A stretch of DNA of 64,000 bases from 67-14 sp035502775 (GTDB lineage: Bacteria; Actinomycetota; Thermoleophilia; Solirubrobacterales; 70-9): NCBI GenBank assembly GCA_035502775.1, contig DATJUB010000029.1:1-64000 (forward strand), read 5' to 3'. The notes beneath the pieces were generated by a model. That model had not been told where the DNA came from and made no database searches. It was given only the letters and a program-made list of their open reading frames with translations. The position numbers were made by a program, and so were the translations under genes. Shown piece by piece: positions 60,390-64,000 of this stretch. Positions within the stretch are counted from its first letter, which is position 1. Each line of letters starts with the position of its first letter.

Positions 60390-60409
60390 CCCGCACGAAT
60401 ATACCAGTC

Positions 60410-60421
60410 AGTCAACCGACT
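60410..60421. promoter_or_regulatory. Small TetR-type dyad upstream of the tetR-P450 operon
   Basis: AGTC-AACC-GACT, 21 bp upstream of the tetR start, within ATACCAGTCAGTCAACCGAC. A candidate autoregulatory site, short and so only moderately supported. Confidence 0.4.
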
Positions 60422-60455
60422 TGTAAATATTTCTCCCAAATTTCCCCCTCCCAGG

Positions 60456-60506
60456 CGTTCTGGGTCGAATCGGACACCGAATAGCCCTTCGATTCGACCC
60501 AGAACG
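60456..60506. repeat. 17-bp perfect inverted repeat
   Basis: CGTTCTGGGTCGAATCG (60456-60472) and its exact complement CGATTCGACCCAGAACG (60490-60506) are separated by 17 bases. It lies between a terminator and the tetR promoter, outside any gene. It could be a second terminator or a protein site. Confidence 0.8.
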
Positions 60507-60531
60507 TCTTGGTGAGGCAAGTTGGCAAGAG

Positions 60532-60559
60532 AAAGGGCCGCCCTCTCGGGCGGCCCTTT
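60532..60559 (-). terminator. Terminator of the large exported protein gene
   Basis: AAAGGGCCGCCC (60532-60543) and GGGCGGCCCTTT (60548-60559) form a 12-bp stem with a TCTC loop, 26 bp beyond the minus-strand stop at 60586. Confidence 0.85.
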
Positions 60560-60585
60560 CGGCACATCGGACATCGAGTCTGGCC

Positions 60586-63255
60586 TCAGGGGCCCGTGTA
60601 GCCGTTCGCGTAGCAATGCGCGTCCGTCGGATCGCCGACTTCCGGCGTGATGGTCGCGCAGCTGTTGATCGTTCCGTCCCTGAGGAACGTCACCGCGTGG
60701 TTGATTCCGTCGGCCGAACGGCGCGGATGCTCATGCGGATCCCCGCCGAAGCCCCACTCTTCGCGCGGCGGAACGTTCTGCAGCGGCGGGGTGCCGATGC
60801 CGACATCGCTCTCGGTTCCCTCGGTGAAGCTGACCGGACCGCTGTCGTAGTAGACCAGCATGCTGCCACCGTCGAACGGGAACGTGCTCTGCTGGCTCAT
60901 CCCGAGGAACGGATCGGCTTCCCAATGCCGGCCCGCGTTCAGCGCCGGCGAGTAGATACTGGCGCCGATCGTCCTCGCCTCGGCCTCGGCCGTGTAGTTC
61001 GAGACCTGGTGATCGCCGAACGCGACTCGCATCAGCACATCATGCGGAGGCGTGTTCGGCAGCGGATCGCTGGTCATGCTCTGGGCGTATCCGTTGGCCT
61101 CACCACGATCCCAGAGCAGCTGCATGAGACCGAGCAGCATAGGCCGCTCCGCCAGGTCCGGGTAGTTCTTGTACAGCCCGAAGAGCTGGTCCTTGAAGTA
61201 CCGGTCGGAATCGACAGAACGCTGCAGCAGCGTCGAGTAGTTCATTCCCGGGACGCCGAGCACGCCGTAGTCCGAGTCAGGAGTCAGAGCCATCAGCGCG
61301 CCGCCCATGATGCCGCCCTGGCTGATTCCCATGTACTGGCCACGGGTGTCCGGGAAGTCGGACACGTCGATCACCGAAACCTTGTCGGTGGCCGGGTTGC
61401 CGTCGTCATCGAGCTGGAAGGCCTCCTGCTGGGCGAATCCGTCCTCGTGGATCATCGCGCGCTGCAGCAGCATGAAGTTCACGAATCCCTGCTGCATGCG
61501 ATCCACCGCCCGGTGGAAGTTCGACATGTCCTGAAGCGACGGGACGATGGTCGCGAGGTCAGGCAGGGAGAACCCATCCCAGTTCGCGCCACACCACACT
61601 CCGCCACCGCCATGAGCGACGTTCCGCGGTCCGGCCGATGTCGCCTGCTCATACGTGCCGAGCAGTCCGTGACCATAGATTCCCGTCTGCCCGGGAACCA
61701 CAGCGGTGCCGGCTCCTCCCGGCTGGACGGCCTTCGGGATGATGCAGCGGAACGGCACATCCATCGTGAAACTGTCATCGAAATCGATGCTGCCGTCAGC
61801 CTTGAAGTTGAACTTCGAGTTCAGAGGCGGGCAGCCGTTGACATTGAGGTAGCAGGGGACGTCGTTGAGGTAGCCCTCGACGTACCGCAGCATGTCGCCA
61901 CTGGGAACACCGAGATCGTTGCCACCGGGGCCGGTGCCGCAGGTAGGTGCGTCACCCTGGTTGCAGACGGCGCTGATCACGACTTCGGGGCTCTCGCCTT
62001 CGATGGTGCGGTTGGCGAGGTTGGTGTCGCCGAGACGCTCGAAAGCGTCGTCGCGGATCTGGAGCGCTCGTGAGGTCACGCTCTTCTGACTGGCGATGGT
62101 GAAGTCCCATGCCATGTACAGGCTGGAACGCTCGACCCCGCCCTTCGTGACCACGTCACCGATGACCTGCTCCATGTGGGGACGGCGATTCTCGACCACG
62201 TCCTGCTGGGTCGGCAGGTTGTCGCGATAGGCGCGGAACCCGATCGGCGATTCGATCGGCTGGCCGTTCGCGTCCTTCAGGTTGCGGAACGCGACGATGT
62301 AGCGCTTGCCGTAGTCGAAGTTCTCGGCCGGCCGGACGATCAGGTTGACGTCCTCGGTGTTGGTCGGATTGGTGTTGATGCCGCCGTCATCACCGGGCTT
62401 CGGGTCGACCGTGGTCGGGTTCGCGTCGAGCTCGGCGTAGATCGGCTGGCGAACACCGGTCTCGGCGTCGATCACGATCACGGCCTGGCTCGGGTCGTCA
62501 TAGGCGTGAAGGTCGTCGAGTGGCACCAGGCCGCTCTTCTCGAAGGCCGCCGGTGTGTCCAGACCCGGAACCTTCAGAACGATCGCGTTGCCGGGGCTGA
62601 ATCCGTCACCACGGTTGATGTCGGTCACATCGACGTGCGCGCCGGCGGTGTTGGCCGGGGTCGACTCCGCGTGAAGGTCGAGGCGCTTGCCCGTATCGGT
62701 CGACGGATCCGCCTTCGTGTAGTAGTCGTTCGGGAACGGCTGCAGGCAGACCGTCGAATCGAGGAAGTCGCAGCGGTCGGGATTGTCGCCGAGCGGAACG
62801 GTGACGTACTCGACCGGATCCTTGCACCTGCTCGCGTCCTTGGCGAGACGCTTCGAGCGGGTGGCCGTGGCCTTCTTCTTGCCCTTGCGGTACTTGCCGG
62901 TCACCTTGACCTGCTGGGCACCGCACTTGGCGAGCTCCTTCCTGCCGGCCACGGTCAGAGGCAGCGAGATGGTCTTCTTGCCGCGCTTCTTGAAATTGAC
63001 GGACTTCTTGCCGAAGAGCTTGCCGTTCCTGCCCTTGGCGGCGGTCAGCGCAACCTTGGCCTTGGCGGATGACTTGACCTGAACGGTGAGCTTCTTCGCC
63101 TTCAGCAGGCCGGCCTGGTTGCCGGTCTTGATCGCGAGTGTCACCTTCGCCTTCTTGGCCTTCTTCTTCGCCGCGGCGGTGTCGGTCATGACGAGCGAAC
63201 TGATCGCGACCAGCCCCATCATCAAGATCACTGCCGCGGTCATGGCGCGGCGCAT
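60586..63255 (-). CDS. Large exported lipase/esterase-like protein with Lys-rich N-terminal domain
   Basis: An 889-residue exported protein (signal MRRAMTAAVILMMGLVAISS). Mature residues about 28-145 are strikingly basic beta-strand sequence (AKKKAKKAKVTLAIK; KKSVNFKKRGKKTISLPL). The rest resembles an extracellular alpha/beta hydrolase: GIYGHGLLGTY, nucleophile elbow YMGISQGGIMGGAL, GDHQVSNYTAEAEAR and a C-terminal His in DGINHAVTF. Several Cys pairs suggest disulfides. A TTG at 63273 with AGGG upstream is an alternative start. Transcribed alone, with a terminator. Confidence 0.75.
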   Translation of the reverse strand: MRRAMTAAVILMMGLVAISSLVMTDTAAAKKKAKKAKVTLAIKTGNQAGLLKAKKLTVQVKSSAKAKVALTAAKGRNGKLFGKKSVNFKKRGKKTISLPLTVAGRKELAKCGAQQVKVTGKYRKGKKKATATRSKRLAKDASRCKDPVEYVTVPLGDNPDRCDFLDSTVCLQPFPNDYYTKADPSTDTGKRLDLHAESTPANTAGAHVDVTDINRGDGFSPGNAIVLKVPGLDTPAAFEKSGLVPLDDLHAYDDPSQAVIVIDAETGVRQPIYAELDANPTTVDPKPGDDGGINTNPTNTEDVNLIVRPAENFDYGKRYIVAFRNLKDANGQPIESPIGFRAYRDNLPTQQDVVENRRPHMEQVIGDVVTKGGVERSSLYMAWDFTIASQKSVTSRALQIRDDAFERLGDTNLANRTIEGESPEVVISAVCNQGDAPTCGTGPGGNDLGVPSGDMLRYVEGYLNDVPCYLNVNGCPPLNSKFNFKADGSIDFDDSFTMDVPFRCIIPKAVQPGGAGTAVVPGQTGIYGHGLLGTYEQATSAGPRNVAHGGGGVWCGANWDGFSLPDLATIVPSLQDMSNFHRAVDRMQQGFVNFMLLQRAMIHEDGFAQQEAFQLDDDGNPATDKVSVIDVSDFPDTRGQYMGISQGGIMGGALMALTPDSDYGVLGVPGMNYSTLLQRSVDSDRYFKDQLFGLYKNYPDLAERPMLLGLMQLLWDRGEANGYAQSMTSDPLPNTPPHDVLMRVAFGDHQVSNYTAEAEARTIGASIYSPALNAGRHWEADPFLGMSQQSTFPFDGGSMLVYYDSGPVSFTEGTESDVGIGTPPLQNVPPREEWGFGGDPHEHPRRSADGINHAVTFLRDGTINSCATITPEVGDPTDAHCYANGYTGP

Positions 63256-63366
63256 CGGAATTCTCTCGATCAAGTTGATCCCTGCTCCCTCAAATCGGTT
63301 GTGTCCAGAACGTCCTCCCGTGAGGACCGTCACATAGTACCGCGCATTTGTGGCAAGGTCTCGCCA

Positions 63367-64000
63367 GTGAAGCAATCGGACCTCCCCGGCGTAACCCGCA
63401 CCCCGTCTCGCCTGTTCGCCCACGGCGTCGTCGTCGTGCTGGTCGATGCGGTCTCGCTGCTGCTCCTGGCGGCGATCCTTCCCGGCTTCAAGGTCGATGG
63501 CGTCTGGGCGGCGATCGCCACCGCGCTGATGATCGGCCTGCTGAACGCGCTGGTCTGGCCCCTGCTATCGCGGTTCACCCTGCGGCTGACCGTGCTGACA
63601 CTCGGATTCTTCGGGCTGCTGCTGAACGCGCTGATCGTCGGTGCGGCGATGCTGGCGATGCCCTGGCTGTCCATCGCCGGCCTGTTCGAAGCGGTCGTGA
63701 TCACCGCCTGCCTGGCGATCGTGACCTCCCTGATCTCGGCCCTGCTGGCGATCGACGAGGACAGCTCCTGGTACCTCAACGTGGTCCAGAGCCAGCTGAG
63801 GGTTCGTGGCGAAGTGGACGAGACCGACATTCCCGGCGTGGTGTTCCTGGAGATCGATGGTCTCGCCCACGACGTGCTGCGACGGGCCTTCGCCAACGGA
63901 GGAGCCCCCACGCTCGCTTCCTGGGTGCGCGGCGAAAGCCATGACCTGAACGGCTGGGAGACCGACTGGTCCTCGCAGACCGGAGCCTGCCAGGCCGGAA
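63367..64000 (+). CDS. Holin-type membrane protein fused to alkaline-phosphatase-like domain (5' part)
   Basis: The frame opens at GTG 63367 (AAGGTC upstream) and runs off the window end. About 211 residues are visible. The first 130 carry four hydrophobic helices (VVVLVDAVSLLLLAAILPGF; ALMIGLLNALVWPLL; LTLGFFGLLLNALIVGAAML; VVITACLAIVTSLISALLAI), like the mycobacterial-type holin superfamily IV. Then FLEIDGLAHDVLRRAFANGG and WSSQTGACQAG match the start of a type I phosphodiesterase/alkaline-phosphatase fold (metal Asp and nucleophile Thr). The enzymatic domain continues beyond 64000. Confidence 0.8.
   Translation, partial: MKQSDLPGVTRTPSRLFAHGVVVVLVDAVSLLLLAAILPGFKVDGVWAAIATALMIGLLNALVWPLLSRFTLRLTVLTLGFFGLLLNALIVGAAMLAMPWLSIAGLFEAVVITACLAIVTSLISALLAIDEDSSWYLNVVQSQLRVRGEVDETDIPGVVFLEIDGLAHDVLRRAFANGGAPTLASWVRGESHDLNGWETDWSSQTGACQAG

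Noticed and set aside
60456..60506. Terminal inverted repeats of an insertion element
   Set aside because: The arms are only 17 bp apart, no transposase lies between them and there is no flanking target duplication.

Overview
The window is high-GC actinobacterial DNA with dense, divergently and convergently packed genes. It has frequent GTG/TTG starts, purine-rich ribosome sites, an actinobacterial c-di-AMP (ydaO-type) riboswitch and an ECF42-type sigma factor paired with a DGPF protein. It also has MMPL and DrrAB-type exporters, two cytochromes P450, and many exported proteins built from DUF11, choice-of-anchor or basic beta-strand modules. That last mixture suggests a Thermoleophilia/Solirubrobacterales-like organism, but this is an inference from gene style, not from a marker gene. 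I see no rRNA, tRNA, CRISPR array, insertion sequence or prophage.

Layout. 1-3.6 kb: tail of a hydrolase, then AraC regulator, VOC protein and a short UvrA paralogue. 3.6-11.7 kb: exported DUF11 protein, exported unknown, saccharopine-dehydrogenase-like oxidoreductase, P450, exported esterase, TetR. 11.6-18 kb (minus strand): six-gene acyl-CoA degradation operon (thiolase, SRPBCC, MaoC hydratase, SDR, acyl-CoA dehydrogenase, acyl-CoA synthetase) behind a 20-bp inverted-repeat operator. 18-24.4 kb: patatin, DrrAB-like exporter behind a MerR-type promoter, TetR with tandem operators, exported phosphoesterase-like protein, hydrolase. 24.4-31.9 kb: AIM24, DUF2277, a broken DUF1579-like gene, metallo-beta-lactamase-fold hydrolase, ilvD, TetR plus aldehyde dehydrogenase, PadR with a nested palindrome, SnoaL-like protein. 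31.9-34.3 kb: redox block (thioredoxin-reductase-like flavoprotein, XRE-cupin regulator, 1-Cys peroxiredoxin). 34.3-37.8 kb: copper operon (CopZ, exported Met/His-rich protein, P1B ATPase) behind two CsoR-type boxes. 38.2-42.9 kb: seven-gene operon of AHSA1 protein, DGPF protein, ECF42 sigma, Tag, AlkA, SRPBCC and YnfA. 42.9-49.7 kb: VOC, AraC, transglutaminase-like, cupin, second ABC exporter, prfC, truncated YdeI, methyltransferase. 49.7-53.4 kb: exported 674-residue protein, a miniature paralogous transcription unit, and a c-di-AMP-riboswitch-controlled NlpC/P60-like hydrolase that appears to start at ATT. 53.4-64 kb: TetR/MMPL pair, lysyl-oxidase-like protein, P450/TetR pair, large exported lipase-like protein, and the start of a holin-type membrane/phosphodiesterase protein.

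How the genes work together. Most of the region serves lipid and xenobiotic handling (acyl-CoA operon, patatin, P450s, esterases, exporters with TetR switches), stress defence (peroxiredoxin, copper export, alkylation repair under an ECF sigma factor) and cell-envelope proteins. The least ordinary items are the duplicated promoter/terminator pair that brackets a nearly ORF-less mini-unit at 51962-52190, the apparent ATT start under the c-di-AMP riboswitch, the probable CTG start of the sigma factor, a Tag glycosylase lacking most zinc ligands, and a bacterial lysyl oxidase homologue that keeps the cofactor-forming Lys and Tyr.
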